Notes: generated by a model not told the origin, from the sequence alone. Positions 8,749-18,394 are shown, counted from the stretch's first letter. The stretch: 64,000 nucleotides of DNA from Nocardioides sp. SYSU D00065 (GCF_017916425.1 NZ_JAFMSX010000001.1:930001-994000); one strand, 5' to 3'. Numbers and translations are program-made.

Positions 8749-11700
8749 TCAGCGCTTCAGGCGGACCTTCACCCGCTGCGTGGTGCCGTCCTCGTTGCGG
8801 ACGACGAGCACCGCCTTGACCGACTTCTTCGTGCCGAGCAGCATGCGGGCCCGCTTGTTCAGCTTGAGCTTGACCGTGCCCTTGTCACCCGCCTCCAGGT
8901 CGAAGGAGCCACCGCCGAGGCGCTTGCCCTTCTTCCCGGTGGTGCGCAGCACGACCTTGCCCTCGCAGTCGACCGGACCGCAGCGGAGCGCGAGCTTCGC
9001 CTTGCGACCGTTGGACGTCGCGTCGACCGAGCCGCGCTTGATCACCTTGACCGTCGGCCCGTCCGGCGGGGTCGTCGGCGGGGTGGTCGGCGGGGTGGTC
9101 GGCGGGGTCGTCGGCGGGGTCGTCGGCGGAGTCGTCGGCGGGGTCGTCGACGTCACCACCTCGAGCTGCGCGGTGCCCTGCCCGGCATCGACCGCCAGGT
9201 CGCCGGCGTAGTCAGCCACCAGCTCCACAGTGCCGGCAGCCTCGAACGGTCCGACCTCGAACGTCGCCTTCCCGTCCTCGAGCTCCACACCGGGCAGGTC
9301 CGTGCCGTCGACCGACAGCACGACCTCACCGGTCGGCACCTCCTCGGCCGCCGAGGTGACCTCGACCTGCACCTGCGCCTTCTCGCCCGTCTCGACCTGC
9401 TCCGGCGCGGTGACGGTGACCGTCGCGGGGACGTTCTCCGGGTCGGCCAGCTCCTTCACCTGCACGTCGCGGTAGAAGACGTTCTCGCCCCCGCCGTGGT
9501 TCTGCAGGCCGAAGTGCGAAGGCCACTTGAGGCGATTCGCCTGGTTGGGGTCGGACGCCGGGCTGGTGAAGTCGTTCACCAGCACGTCGTTGAGGAAGAC
9601 GCGGATGCGCCGGCCCTCGACCCGGATCTCGTAGTGGTTCCACTCGTTGAGCCCCTTGAGCGCCGCGTCCCGCTGGGCGTTGGCCCCCTGGAACGTGTAG
9701 ATGGCGCCGGTGGTCCGGTCAGGCAGGTCCGTGGCGTCGATCTGGATCTCGTAGCCCCGGTCGACAGCCACCCACGGGTCGCCCGCCGGGTTCGGCGTGC
9801 CACCGTCCTGGCGAGGCGTCGTCTCCGGGTTCGGGAACCCGACGAACACGCCGCCGTTGTCGTCCTTGGTGAGCTTCCAGTCCAGCTGCAGCGAGTAGTC
9901 ACCCTCCAGCGGCTCGGAGTGCCAGAGCAGGCCCATCCCCCCGTTGGTCTTCAGCGAGCAGTCCGCCTCGCGGGTGAACACGCCGGGGCCGGCCATGTTC
10001 CAGTCCTCGAGGCTCGACGCGGTGCCGTCGAAGAGCATCCGGTAGCCGGGGTCGGCCTCGGTGGCCTGGCACGTGTCGGGCTCGACGACCGGGTCGACGA
10101 GCTTGAACCAGTCGAACACCCCGGTCTGGCTGCCGGTGCCGTTGTAGGCGGCGACGCCGATCTTGGGGGCGACCAGGCCCGTGGACGGGTAGCCCGCGCC
10201 CATCGACTGCCACGTCGCGCCCTGGTCGACCGACCAACGGCCCTGGATGGCGCTGCCGGTGGAGACCATCTGCAGCTGCAGGTCGTCCGGAGCGGCGCCC
10301 TCGGGCAGGTCGGCGTTGGTGTAGACCATGTCGCCGTTGATGCGGCGACCCAGCTCCAGCACCCAGTCGCCGTCCGGCTTCTCCATCGCGACGAACTTGG
10401 CGTAGTTGGTCGCGCTGGTCCAGGCGACCAGACCGCCCTGCAGGTAGTCGTCCGTGCCGGTCATCGTGAGCTGCGTCGCGGCGGCCCAGGGGCCCTCGGC
10501 GGGCGAGTTCTGCAGCACCATGTTCTTCGCGTCGACGGCGCCTCCGGAGAGGTCACCGCCCTGCGCGGTGATCCGCAGCTGGCCGTCGGCCACGGTGACG
10601 CCGGTCGCCGTCTTGTTGAGGATCGTGCTCCAGCGACAGGTGTCGAGCGTGGTGCCGTCGAACTCGTCGTCGGCACCCGGCACCTGCCCGGGGGCGCACG
10701 CCTGACGAGCACCGAGGTCGAGGTAGTCGAGATTGACGTTGCCGTTGTCGCCGGCGTCGCGCTGGATCTTCACGACGTTGGCGCCGGCCCTCAGCTCGAG
10801 CTGGTCGGTGACCGAGCCCCACTCCTTCCAGGTCGCGAAGGGCGGCAGCGAGATCTTCTTGGCGAAGACATCGTTGACGTAGACCGACATGACCTTGGTC
10901 TGGTTGGCCTGCGGGTTGGGGCCGTTGGCGTAGCCGAGCGTCACGTTGTGGTAGCCGGCCGCCGTCGCCGTCACGTCGAAGGTCACGGAGGCGCCGTCGA
11001 CCTCGAAGCCGCCGACGTAGCCGGCGCCGCTGTAGCCGGCGTGCTCGGTCTGCACCCGGTTGCGGTCACCGGTGATGGTCCCGACCTCGGCCTCGACGCG
11101 ACCGCCGGTCGGGTCGACGACCTTGAGGTGGTCGAGGTTGACGTTGCCGTCGTCACCGGTCTCGTAGGCGATCTCCACGGTGGTGACCCCGGCCGGCAGG
11201 TTCACCCGGACGGTGTGCGTGCCCCACGTCTTCCAGTCGCCCAGCGGCGGCAGGACGATCGTCTGGAGCACCCCGCCGACGTACAGGCTCATCTTCTTGG
11301 CCTGGTTGGGCTGGGGGTTCGGACCGTTGGCGTAGCGCAGCTGCAGGTCGTAGGCGCCGGCGCGGGGAGCGACGATGTCGACGGTGACACCGGAGCCGAT
11401 CGTCTGGATCCCGTCGACGAAGCCTGAGCCGGTGTAGCCGGCGTGCTCGGTGTCGATGCCGGCGGTGCCGGTGAGGACGCCGTCCTCGAGCTCGTAGATG
11501 CCGTCGGCCGGGGCCTCGGGCTCGGGCTCGACGTAGCCCGGGTAGCTGTTGAGGGTGTACCACGCCTCGGTGCTCCACAGCGTCTCGCCGGAGGCCGATG
11601 CGAACGGCCGGGGCGAGCGGAGGTGGACGACGCGGTCGGGCTTCATGCCGTCGACCTGGAGGGTGACGGTCTTGCCGTCCTCGCTGGCGGTCGCGCTGGT

Positions 11701-13575
11701 GACCGCGAGGCTCTCCTCATCGAGCTTCGGGCCGCCGTACTGCGCGGTCGGGCGGTAGCGCCACTGCTTGAGCTGGTAGGCGTCCGCCAGGCCGGCGAGG
11801 GTCTCCTCGGAGAGGGGCTGGGTGTACTCGATCTCGAAGCCGCCCTCGACGACGTCCATCGACGCCATGTCGAACGGGGTCTTGCCGCTCAAGGAGAGCT
11901 TCTGCAGGCCGAACCGCTTCTTGCCGGCCTGACCCCAGTTGCCGCCGGCGCCGAGGCCGCCGATGATCAGCGAGCCGTCCGGACCGGCGAGGACGCGGCT
12001 GACGCCGGCCTCGAGGCCCTGCGTCATGCGGAAGAGCGCACCCTGCTTGGCACCGTCGACCTCCTCGAGGTCGGCGCGCTGCAGGCCGCCGTAGGTGACG
12101 TCGCCGATGAACATCTGGCCCGCGTAGGGGCCCTCCTCGACGACGATCGGGGTGCTCGGGGAGTTGGCGATCTCGTTCTGCGGCATCCACAGCACCGGCT
12201 TGGTGACCGGCTGGTCGTCGAAGCGACCGGGCGTGCCGTCCTTCTCGGTGGTGAAGTGGTTGTAGAACTCGCCGGGCTTGATCTCGATGAGCTTGTTGGC
12301 CGGCAGCCAGGCGCCCTGGTTGTCGGTCACGAAGATCTCACCGTTGGCGCCCCAGCCCATGCCGTGCGGGGTGCGGAGGCCGCCGGCGACGTAGTCGATG
12401 CGGCCGGTCTCCTTGTCGATGGTGATGTGCGTGCCGCGGTCCTGCGATCCCTGCGGGACGGTCGTCGCCCCGCCGCGGTTGATCGAGACCGACAGGTTCA
12501 CGTGGAACTTGCCGTCCTTGTAGAGCATGCCGAAGCCGAACTCGTGGAAGTTCGTGTCGAAGGGGTAGTCAGCGATCTTCTCCTCCGACTGGAAGACGCC
12601 CTGGGCGTCCTCGCCGGTCAGCTTGATCAGGCCGGTCTTCTCGGAGATGTAGATCTCGCCGTCCACGACCTTGATGCCCTGCGGCTCCTTGAGCCCGCTG
12701 GCGATCAGCGTCCGCTCGACGTCGGCCGGCGAGGCGGCGTCCTTGACGCCGCTCAATCGGTGCAGCTCACCGAGCTCGGTGTCGCCCGCGTCGTTGTTGT
12801 TGCCGCCCCACGTGAGGACGAGCAGGTCGTCGCCCAGCCACTCGAGTCCGGTGACCTGGGGCTCGAAACCCTGGGGACGCAGGTCGGTGAGCTCGTAGGC
12901 CGGGTTGACCCCGTCGAGCTGCAGGCCGTCGCCGGCCGAGTCGTTCTGTCCCTCGCAGTACTTGAAGCCCGGGTCGACGACCCGGGTCACGTTCGCTTCC
13001 GTGCTGAGCACGGAGGTCGGGACGGTCGTGAACGCGGTCGCACCGGGCGGCATCCACTCGAGCAGGAGACGCTCCCCGCCACCGGCCTCGAAGTAGTCGA
13101 CCCGCAGCTCGTGCACTCCTGCGGTCAGAGGGACGCTGCCCTCCATGGCGGTGTCACCGTGCAGGCCGTCGTGGTCCACGACGACCTGGTCGCCGATGGT
13201 CAGGCGGGACCCGTCGTCGCTGGTGAGCCGGAAGCGGTACGTACCGCTCGTCTCGACGCTGAGCCTGGCCAGCGCCTCGACCACGAAGTTGTCCTCGAGG
13301 CCGCCGAAGTCGGCGGGGGTGCTCCAGTTAATCGTCTGCTTGAGCACGTCGACGTTGGGCGTCTGACCGCTCTTGAGCGTGCAGAGCTCCGAGATGCTCT
13401 GCCCGAGCTGGTAGGCACGCATCGTCAGCCCGGGCTCGTCGTTCGGCGGGATGGCCGACGCGGCGCTCGGCACCGTGGCGGCGAGGCTCGCCGCGACGGA
13501 GGCGGCGAGGGTCGCGGCAGCCCAGCGGCGTACGCGACGGGGTGGAGCGGTGGAGGGGGTCTTCGACACCGGCAA
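8749..13575 (-). CDS. Modular secreted protein: PA14, sorbosone-dehydrogenase-like propeller, CBMs, DUF1080
   Basis: 1608-residue exported protein. A signal peptide (about residues 1-41, ending SAASA) is followed by a PA14 domain (FRLTSDDGSRLTIGD). Next is a glucose/sorbosone-dehydrogenase-like beta-propeller (about 200-560; TPHGMGWGANGEIFVTDNQG). Two CBM6/35-like modules follow near 690 and 825, each with an EHAGYTGSG- or EHAGYSGAG-type motif. A concanavalin-like region (GADDEFDGTTLDTCRW, about 960) precedes a DUF1080, 3-keto-disaccharide hydrolase-like domain (YRMLFDGT, about 1175-1378). An Ig-like domain, a TTPP linker and a basic beta domain end the protein. Similar propeller-DUF1080 combinations occur in glycan-degrading bacteria. 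The substrate is unknown and the link to the galactoside operons is positional only. Confidence 0.85.
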   Translation of the reverse strand: MPVSKTPSTAPPRRVRRWAAATLAASVAASLAATVPSAASAIPPNDEPGLTMRAYQLGQSISELCTLKSGQTPNVDVLKQTINWSTPADFGGLEDNFVVEALARLSVETSGTYRFRLTSDDGSRLTIGDQVVVDHDGLHGDTAMEGSVPLTAGVHELRVDYFEAGGGERLLLEWMPPGATAFTTVPTSVLSTEANVTRVVDPGFKYCEGQNDSAGDGLQLDGVNPAYELTDLRPQGFEPQVTGLEWLGDDLLVLTWGGNNNDAGDTELGELHRLSGVKDAASPADVERTLIASGLKEPQGIKVVDGEIYISEKTGLIKLTGEDAQGVFQSEEKIADYPFDTNFHEFGFGMLYKDGKFHVNLSVSINRGGATTVPQGSQDRGTHITIDKETGRIDYVAGGLRTPHGMGWGANGEIFVTDNQGAWLPANKLIEIKPGEFYNHFTTEKDGTPGRFDDQPVTKPVLWMPQNEIANSPSTPIVVEEGPYAGQMFIGDVTYGGLQRADLEEVDGAKQGALFRMTQGLEAGVSRVLAGPDGSLIIGGLGAGGNWGQAGKKRFGLQKLSLSGKTPFDMASMDVVEGGFEIEYTQPLSEETLAGLADAYQLKQWRYRPTAQYGGPKLDEESLAVTSATASEDGKTVTLQVDGMKPDRVVHLRSPRPFASASGETLWSTEAWYTLNSYPGYVEPEPEAPADGIYELEDGVLTGTAGIDTEHAGYTGSGFVDGIQTIGSGVTVDIVAPRAGAYDLQLRYANGPNPQPNQAKKMSLYVGGVLQTIVLPPLGDWKTWGTHTVRVNLPAGVTTVEIAYETGDDGNVNLDHLKVVDPTGGRVEAEVGTITGDRNRVQTEHAGYSGAGYVGGFEVDGASVTFDVTATAAGYHNVTLGYANGPNPQANQTKVMSVYVNDVFAKKISLPPFATWKEWGSVTDQLELRAGANVVKIQRDAGDNGNVNLDYLDLGARQACAPGQVPGADDEFDGTTLDTCRWSTILNKTATGVTVADGQLRITAQGGDLSGGAVDAKNMVLQNSPAEGPWAAATQLTMTGTDDYLQGGLVAWTSATNYAKFVAMEKPDGDWVLELGRRINGDMVYTNADLPEGAAPDDLQLQMVSTGSAIQGRWSVDQGATWQSMGAGYPSTGLVAPKIGVAAYNGTGSQTGVFDWFKLVDPVVEPDTCQATEADPGYRMLFDGTASSLEDWNMAGPGVFTREADCSLKTNGGMGLLWHSEPLEGDYSLQLDWKLTKDDNGGVFVGFPNPETTPRQDGGTPNPAGDPWVAVDRGYEIQIDATDLPDRTTGAIYTFQGANAQRDAALKGLNEWNHYEIRVEGRRIRVFLNDVLVNDFTSPASDPNQANRLKWPSHFGLQNHGGGENVFYRDVQVKELADPENVPATVTVTAPEQVETGEKAQVQVEVTSAAEEVPTGEVVLSVDGTDLPGVELEDGKATFEVGPFEAAGTVELVADYAGDLAVDAGQGTAQLEVVTSTTPPTTPPTTPPTTPPTTPPTTPPTTPPDGPTVKVIKRGSVDATSNGRKAKLALRCGPVDCEGKVVLRTTGKKGKRLGGGSFDLEAGDKGTVKLKLNKRARMLLGTKKSVKAVLVVRNEDGTTQRVKVRLKR
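9065..9150 (-). repeat. 12-bp tandem repeats encoding a (TTPP)n linker
   Basis: About six near-identical 12-bp units encode a Thr-Thr-Pro-Pro spacer between the Ig-like domain and the basic C-terminal domain of the exoprotein. Units differ by single G/C changes, so length variation between strains would be expected. Confidence 0.8.
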
Positions 13576-13710
13576 TACCTCTCGGGAACCCGGGCACGAG
13601 GCACGGGCAGGGGGATGTGACGACGCTCACCCTAGGTCGAATGCGGCGGTTTGTGAACAACTTTTGCCTGCTGATCGTCAAAAGGGGTGACGCCGGTTAC
13701 AGTCACGCCT

Positions 13711-15870
13711 GTGCTCGACGACCTGGGACGCCTCCTGCACCGCTGGCGCACCTGGATCGCCGGGGTGTGGGTGATCGTCGTGCTGCTCGGCGCGACTCTC
13801 GGGGGCGCGGTGTTCGACCTGGCCGAGTCCCCCGACTCGCTGCGCGAGGGAGCCGAGTCGGCGCGTCTGCAGGAGCGGCTCGACGCCGTCGACCCGGAGG
13901 GCGAGCTCGTCGTCGCCGTGTTCTCGGGAGCCGACCTCTACGGGGTCGACCTGATCGACCAGGCGAGCAAGGTCATGCACGAGGTGCGCGACCTGCCCGA
14001 CGTGGTCGAGGTGCGCGACCCGTGGACCACCGGCGCCCAGGACCTCGTCGCGCCCGACCGCTTCGGCACGGTCGTGACGGTCGAGATCGACCCGACCGTC
14101 GACGACGACCGGGCCCGCGCAGCCGTCGAGCGGGTGGACCGCACCCTGCGCAAGGTCGCCATGCCCGAGGTTCTCGTCGGCGGCCCCTCGCTGGCCGAGG
14201 AGGCCTTCGGCGAGCAGGCGATCCAGGACGCGGCCCGCGGCGAGGGGGCGGCAGTCCTCGTGCTGGTGGTGGTGCTCGCCCTCGCGCTCGGCGGTGTCGT
14301 CGTCGGCGTGCTCCCCGTCCTCACGGCCCTCGGGTCGGTGTGCGTGGCACTGCTCGCGCTGGCCGGGCTGGCGCGGGTGAGCGCGGTGAGCGAGTACGCC
14401 GTCAACGTGGTGACCCTGCTCGGGCTCGGCCTCGCCGTCGACTACGCCCTGCTCGTGCTGGGCCGGTTCCGAGAGGAGCGCGAGGCCAGCCCCCGCGCCG
14501 ATCCCGCCGACCTCCTCGCCCGCACGCTCGCGACGTCCGGTCGCACCGTGCTCGTGTCGGGGCTGACGGTCGGCACCGCGCTGGCCGGTCTGCTGCTGCT
14601 CGGCGACCCGGTGCTGTCCCCGATGGCGGTCGGCGGCCTCGTCGCCGTGGCTGCGGCCACGCTGGCCGGCCTGACCCTCATGCCGGTGCTGGTGGCGTTC
14701 GGCCACCGCCGGATCCCGGCACCCCAGCCGGGTCGGTTCCTCGGCGGCACCCCGAGCGCGCACGCGCTGCTGCCCCGCCTTGCCCGGTTCGCGCAGGCGC
14801 GACCGTGGCCGGTCCTGCTCGGCTGCACCGCGTTGCTGCTCCTGCTCGCCACCCCGCTGCTCTCGCTCGACCTGCGCAACTCCGACGCCCGCTCGCTCCC
14901 CCGCGACAGCGAGCCGCGGCTCGCGCAGGAGACGATCGAGCGCGACTTCCCCGAGCAGGCCGCGACCCCGATCACGGTCCTGGTGGACGGCGCCTACGAC
15001 TCCCAGCAGACCGCCGACGCCCTCGCCCGCCTGGGCGGGATCCCCGGCGTGGCCGACGTGACCCTGCTCGACCCCCTCCCCGACGACGTGAGCCAGATCC
15101 TGGTCGAGCCGCGGCCCGACGCCGCCGGCGACTACGACGGTCCCGACGGCCAAGACCTCGTACGCCGGCTGCGGGCCGCCGACCTGGGCTCCGACGTGCT
15201 CGTCGGCGGACCGGTGGCCGAGCTCGTCGACACCCGCGCCGCCCTCGCCGACCGCGCACCGTGGGCGATCCTCGTCGTCACGCTCCTCACCGCGCTCCTG
15301 CTCGGTCGCCTCACCCGCTCGGTCGTCGTACCCCTCAAGGCGGTCGCGATGAACCTGCTCTCCCTCGGCGCCACCCTCGGCGTCGTGGTCGCGGTGTTCC
15401 AGTGGGGCTGGGCGTCGTCCCTGCTCGGCTTCGACTCCTGGGGCGCGCTCGACGTCACCACCCCGCTGCTGCTGTTCATGTTCGCGTTCGGGCTCTCGAT
15501 GGACTACCACGTGTTCCTGGTCGCCCGGATCCGTGAGGCCTGGGACGAGTCCCTGGCCCGGCCGCGGCGGCGCAAGGAGCGAGCCGTCGACCCGCGCGTG
15601 CTCAGCGACCGTGCCGTGATGAGCGGCATCACCGCCTCCGGCCCGGTCGTGACCCTGGCGGCGGTGGCGATCGGGATCGTCTTCCTCGGCTTCGTGGCCG
15701 GGGAACTCATCGCGGTCAAGGAGATCGGGGTCGGCATGACCGTGGCCGTGCTGATCGACGTCACGCTCGTACGCGGTCTGCTGCTGCCGGCGGCGATGAC
15801 CCTGCTCGGCAGGTGGAACTGGTGGGTGCCGGGGCGAGCTCGTCAGGCTGCTGCCGCCGACCCGGCCTAG
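13711..15870 (+). CDS. MMPL/RND-family exporter
   Basis: About 719-residue inner-membrane protein with two MMPL halves, each with one N-terminal helix, an extracytoplasmic domain and a bundle of about five helices. Visible landmarks are LGLGLAVDYALLVLGRFREE in the first half and FGLSMDYHVFLVARIREAW in the second. The paired Asp-Tyr motifs are those of the proton relay. MMPL proteins export lipids, siderophores or drugs; the cargo here cannot be deduced. I chose the GTG at 13711 (LDDLGRLLHRWRTW start). A GTG at 13687 adds eight residues. A TACAGT hexamer ends 7 bases before 13711, which would allow a leaderless transcript. The stop overlaps the convergent small membrane gene by 4 bp. Confidence 0.9.
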   Translation: MLDDLGRLLHRWRTWIAGVWVIVVLLGATLGGAVFDLAESPDSLREGAESARLQERLDAVDPEGELVVAVFSGADLYGVDLIDQASKVMHEVRDLPDVVEVRDPWTTGAQDLVAPDRFGTVVTVEIDPTVDDDRARAAVERVDRTLRKVAMPEVLVGGPSLAEEAFGEQAIQDAARGEGAAVLVLVVVLALALGGVVVGVLPVLTALGSVCVALLALAGLARVSAVSEYAVNVVTLLGLGLAVDYALLVLGRFREEREASPRADPADLLARTLATSGRTVLVSGLTVGTALAGLLLLGDPVLSPMAVGGLVAVAAATLAGLTLMPVLVAFGHRRIPAPQPGRFLGGTPSAHALLPRLARFAQARPWPVLLGCTALLLLLATPLLSLDLRNSDARSLPRDSEPRLAQETIERDFPEQAATPITVLVDGAYDSQQTADALARLGGIPGVADVTLLDPLPDDVSQILVEPRPDAAGDYDGPDGQDLVRRLRAADLGSDVLVGGPVAELVDTRAALADRAPWAILVVTLLTALLLGRLTRSVVVPLKAVAMNLLSLGATLGVVVAVFQWGWASSLLGFDSWGALDVTTPLLLFMFAFGLSMDYHVFLVARIREAWDESLARPRRRKERAVDPRVLSDRAVMSGITASGPVVTLAAVAIGIVFLGFVAGELIAVKEIGVGMTVAVLIDVTLVRGLLLPAAMTLLGRWNWWVPGRARQAAAADPA

Positions 15871-16121
15871 CGCTCGTCGCGGTTGGGCGTCGACGCCGAA
15901 TCGTCGACCGATCCTTCGGTCGACCCGTCGGCCGGCTGGTCGCCGTAGAGACCGGCGTCCTTGGCGGCCTGCGCCTTGCGCAGCTGCTTGACCAGGCTGA
16001 AGGCGAGCACGACCACCGCGAGGATCATGAAGATCCAGATGGCGAAGCCCAGCGGTCCCGCCTTGACCTCGGTGGGCTCCGGGGTGGGGTCGGCGGCAAG
16101 AACGATCAGCAGGTCGAGCAT
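15867..16121 (-). CDS. Small membrane protein downstream of mca
   Basis: 84 residues. Starts MLDLLIVLAAD, then a Pro/Glu-rich patch and one strong membrane helix (GFAIWIFMILAVVVLAFSLV, about 27-46), followed by a charged cytoplasmic tail. It lies 49 bp after mca on the same strand. In Mycobacterium tuberculosis a small conserved protein (Rv1083) likewise follows mca (Rv1082), so this is probably its positional counterpart. The function is unknown. Confidence 0.75.
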   Translation of the reverse strand: MLDLLIVLAADPTPEPTEVKAGPLGFAIWIFMILAVVVLAFSLVKQLRKAQAAKDAGLYGDQPADGSTEGSVDDSASTPNRDER

Positions 16122-16170
16122 GCTCCCAGTGTCCCACTCACCCCCTGACGGGTCCGAGTCGGCCGACGGC

Positions 16171-17070
16171 TCAGGGAGCGGGGGCCGGAATGCCGGCGAA
16201 GAGGTCGTCCTCGGGAAGGCTGGTCTCCACCGTCGACTCGACCAGCTCGAAGTCCTCGGTGGGCCAGACGTTCTGCTGGATCTCGCGCGGGATCGCGAAC
16301 CACATGCCGTCGGGGTCGATCTGCGTCGCGTGGGCCAGCAGCGCCTGGTCGCGCACCCCGAAGTAGTCGCCGCACGGGACGCGGGTGGTGATGCGCTCAT
16401 CCCACTCCGGCTCGCGCTCCCACTTCTCCAGGCGCTCGGTGTAGGGCGACTCCAGGCCGTGGGCCAGCATCGCCTCGTGCAGGGCGTTGGTCTTCGCCCA
16501 GCTCCAGCCGTGGTGGTAGTAGAGCTTCATCGGCTGCCACGGCTCGCCGGCGTCGGGGAACCGGTCGGGGTCGCCGGCCGCGGCGTAGGCGGCGACGGAG
16601 ACCTCGTGGCAGCGGATGTGGTCGGGGTGCGGGTAGCCGCCGCGCTCGTCGTACGTCGTCATCACGTGCGGGCGGAACTCACGGATCAGCCGGACCAGGC
16701 GCTCGGCGGCCTCCTCCAGGGGGACCAGGGCGAAGCAGCCCTCGGGCAGCGGCGGCAGCGGGTCGCCCTCGGGCCAGCCGGAGTCGATGAACCCGAGCCA
16801 GTCCTGCCGGATCCCGAGGATGTCGCGGGCGCGGTGCATCTCCTCGCGCCGGATCTCGGTGATGTTCTCCCAGACCTCGGGGCGGTCCATCTTGGCGTTG
16901 AGGACCGAGCCCCGCTCGCCGCCGGTGCAGGTGACGACGTGCACGTCGACGCCCTCGGCGACGTACTTCGCCGTCGACGCGGCGCCCTTGCTCGACTCGT
17001 CGTCGGGGTGGGCGTGGACGTGCATGAGTCGGAGTCCGGCGCGGGGCCGGTCTGCGGAGGGCTGGGCCAT
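16171..17070 (-). CDS. mca: Mycothiol S-conjugate amidase
   Basis: 299-residue cytoplasmic zinc amidase that cleaves mycothiol S-conjugates, releasing a mercapturic acid for export and recycling GlcN-Ins. The LmbE-type metal motif is HAHPDDES (His21, Asp24), followed by SSKGA with Lys28, which distinguishes Mca from the deacetylase MshB. The third metal ligand lies in YPHPDHIRCHE. Length is typical. The gene is divergent from the DUF4307 gene and followed by a small membrane protein, the same neighbourhood as in M. tuberculosis. Its presence shows that the host makes mycothiol, an actinobacterial trait. Confidence 0.95.
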   Translation of the reverse strand: MAQPSADRPRAGLRLMHVHAHPDDESSKGAASTAKYVAEGVDVHVVTCTGGERGSVLNAKMDRPEVWENITEIRREEMHRARDILGIRQDWLGFIDSGWPEGDPLPPLPEGCFALVPLEEAAERLVRLIREFRPHVMTTYDERGGYPHPDHIRCHEVSVAAYAAAGDPDRFPDAGEPWQPMKLYYHHGWSWAKTNALHEAMLAHGLESPYTERLEKWEREPEWDERITTRVPCGDYFGVRDQALLAHATQIDPDGMWFAIPREIQQNVWPTEDFELVESTVETSLPEDDLFAGIPAPAP

Positions 17071-17102
17071 GGGCCTGAGTCTAGGAGCAGGCGCTTAGGC
17101 TC

Positions 17103-17498
17103 GTGTCCGTGACCACCGACCTCGCCGACCGGTACGGCGCCCCCTCGCGGTGGCAGCGCCCGGTCATCGTCGCTCTCGCGGTCGTCCTCGCGGTGGCTGG
17201 CCTCACCTGGCTGGCCTGGACCGCCTGGTTCCACAGCACGCCGCAGGTGGAGTCGGAGGTCGTGACCTTCGAGGTGACCAGCGAGCACGAGACGCAGGCG
17301 CGCGTCGACGTCACGCTCGCGGACGGGGTCGAGGCCACCTGTCGCGTACGCGCCCACGCCGAGGACCACACCCCTGTCGGCGAGCTGGCGTTCACGCCCG
17401 TCGCGGGCACCAACGAGGTCGTCATCCGCACCGAGCGGCGGGCCACCTCGGTGGAGAAGCTGGGCTGCACCACGGACGACCAGCCGCGCCCGCGCTGA
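17103..17498 (+). CDS. DUF4307 membrane protein
   Basis: 131 residues with one N-terminal membrane helix (about 20-43, VIVALAVVLAVAGLTWLAW) and an extracytoplasmic beta-rich domain containing one cysteine in ATCRVRAHAED and a second in EKLGCTTDD. It matches the DUF4307 proteins that sit between mca and greA in many actinobacteria (Rv1081c position). The GTG start is 32 bp from the divergent mca start. No biochemical role is known. Confidence 0.85.
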   Translation: MSVTTDLADRYGAPSRWQRPVIVALAVVLAVAGLTWLAWTAWFHSTPQVESEVVTFEVTSEHETQARVDVTLADGVEATCRVRAHAEDHTPVGELAFTPVAGTNEVVIRTERRATSVEKLGCTTDDQPRPR

Positions 17499-17701
17499 GC
17501 GTACGGCCGCCCCGGAGAACGCGACCTGCGCTTTTCGGTCCGGCTTGCTAGCCTGTCGGTCTGCCCGTCCGGCAGCGCTGGCCCACGTCTGCTGCCGCGC
17601 TGACCCTGATCGGACGGAAGAGCACACCGACCGGATGCGGTTGCGCTGAGGCACATCCCCAGCACATGCGCATCAGCACCACGCGAAGCAGGAGTAGTGA
17701 C

Positions 17702-18193
17702 ATGACCGACCAGGGCACCATCTGGCTGACCCAGGAGGCCTACGACAAGCTGCAGGCCGAGCTGGAGGACCTCAAGGGTCCCAAGCGCCAGGAGATCATC
17801 GAGCGCATCTCTGCCGCCCGCGACGAGGGCGACCTCAAGGAGAACGGCGGCTACCACGCCGCCAAGGACGAGCAGGGCAAGCAGGAGGCCCGCATCCGCC
17901 AGCTCGAGGACATGCTCCGGCGCGCCGAGGTGGGCGAGACGCCCGCCAACGACGGCGTCGTGGAGCCCGGCATGGTCGTCACGATCGACTTCGGCGGCGG
18001 CGACACCGAGAAGTTCCTGCTCGGTGCCCGCGAGAACCTCACCGAGGGCGACGACCTCGACGTCTACTCGCCGCAGTCGGCGATGGGCGCTGCGATCAAC
18101 GGCAAGTCGAAGGGCGACGAGGTCACCTACACCGCGCCCAACGGCAAGGACCTGACCGTCACGATCGTCGACGCGGAGCCGTACCGCGCCTGA
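17702..18193 (+). CDS. greA: Transcription elongation factor GreA
   Basis: 163 residues. The N-terminal coiled coil (about 10-80) rescues backtracked RNA polymerase by stimulating transcript cleavage. Acidic tip residues are in ARDEGDLKENGGY, matching the family's DxxE tip. The C-terminal FKBP-like domain contains SPQSAMGAAINGKSKGDEV. An AGGAG site stands 8 bases before the ATG. An upstream in-frame start at 17666 would add an unlikely Arg/Ser-rich extension. It lies downstream of DUF4307, as in M. tuberculosis. Confidence 0.96.
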   Translation: MTDQGTIWLTQEAYDKLQAELEDLKGPKRQEIIERISAARDEGDLKENGGYHAAKDEQGKQEARIRQLEDMLRRAEVGETPANDGVVEPGMVVTIDFGGGDTEKFLLGARENLTEGDDLDVYSPQSAMGAAINGKSKGDEVTYTAPNGKDLTVTIVDAEPYRA

Positions 18194-18244
18194 CCTGCCC
18201 GGTCACCGCCGTCACCCCGTCACCCCCGTCACCCCGTCACCGCC

Positions 18245-18300
18245 GGAGCGGTGCGCCAGCCACATCCCAACGTCTTTGAATCTGGCTGGGGCACCGCTCC
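18245..18300. repeat. Long imperfect hairpin between convergent greA and ilvA
   Basis: The arms GGAGCGGTGC and GCACCGCTCC pair perfectly, and the inner CCAGCCA/TGGCTGG pair extends the stem across a central loop. The CCAGCCACATCC core recurs in the six-copy array at 43940-44401, so this may be a dispersed member of that family. It may also serve as a bidirectional terminator. Confidence 0.55.
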
Positions 18301-18332
18301 GCCGTTTCTCGGGGATCAGGCCCCGGTTGCGA

Positions 18333-18350
18333 TCCCCGGCTAGCCGGGGA
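18333..18350. repeat. 18-bp perfect palindrome, copy 1
   Basis: TCCCCGGCTAGCCGGGGA is fully self-complementary. An identical copy lies 62 bp away at 18395-18412 in the same noncoding gap. Confidence 0.7.
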
Positions 18351-18394
18351 AGCTGGAGCCTCACCCCCGAAGTTTCGGCCGGTAACCTCGAGTT

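Noticed and set aside
8749..11427. Long plus-strand frame opposite the modular exoprotein
   Set aside because: It is the antisense shadow of a well-supported gene; its translation is repetitive Arg/Val/Gly/Leu text without domains.
13665..13703. Complete -35/-10 promoter for the MMPL gene
   Set aside because: A TACAGT -10 fits, but no acceptable -35 lies 16-19 bp upstream, so it is mentioned only in the gene entry.
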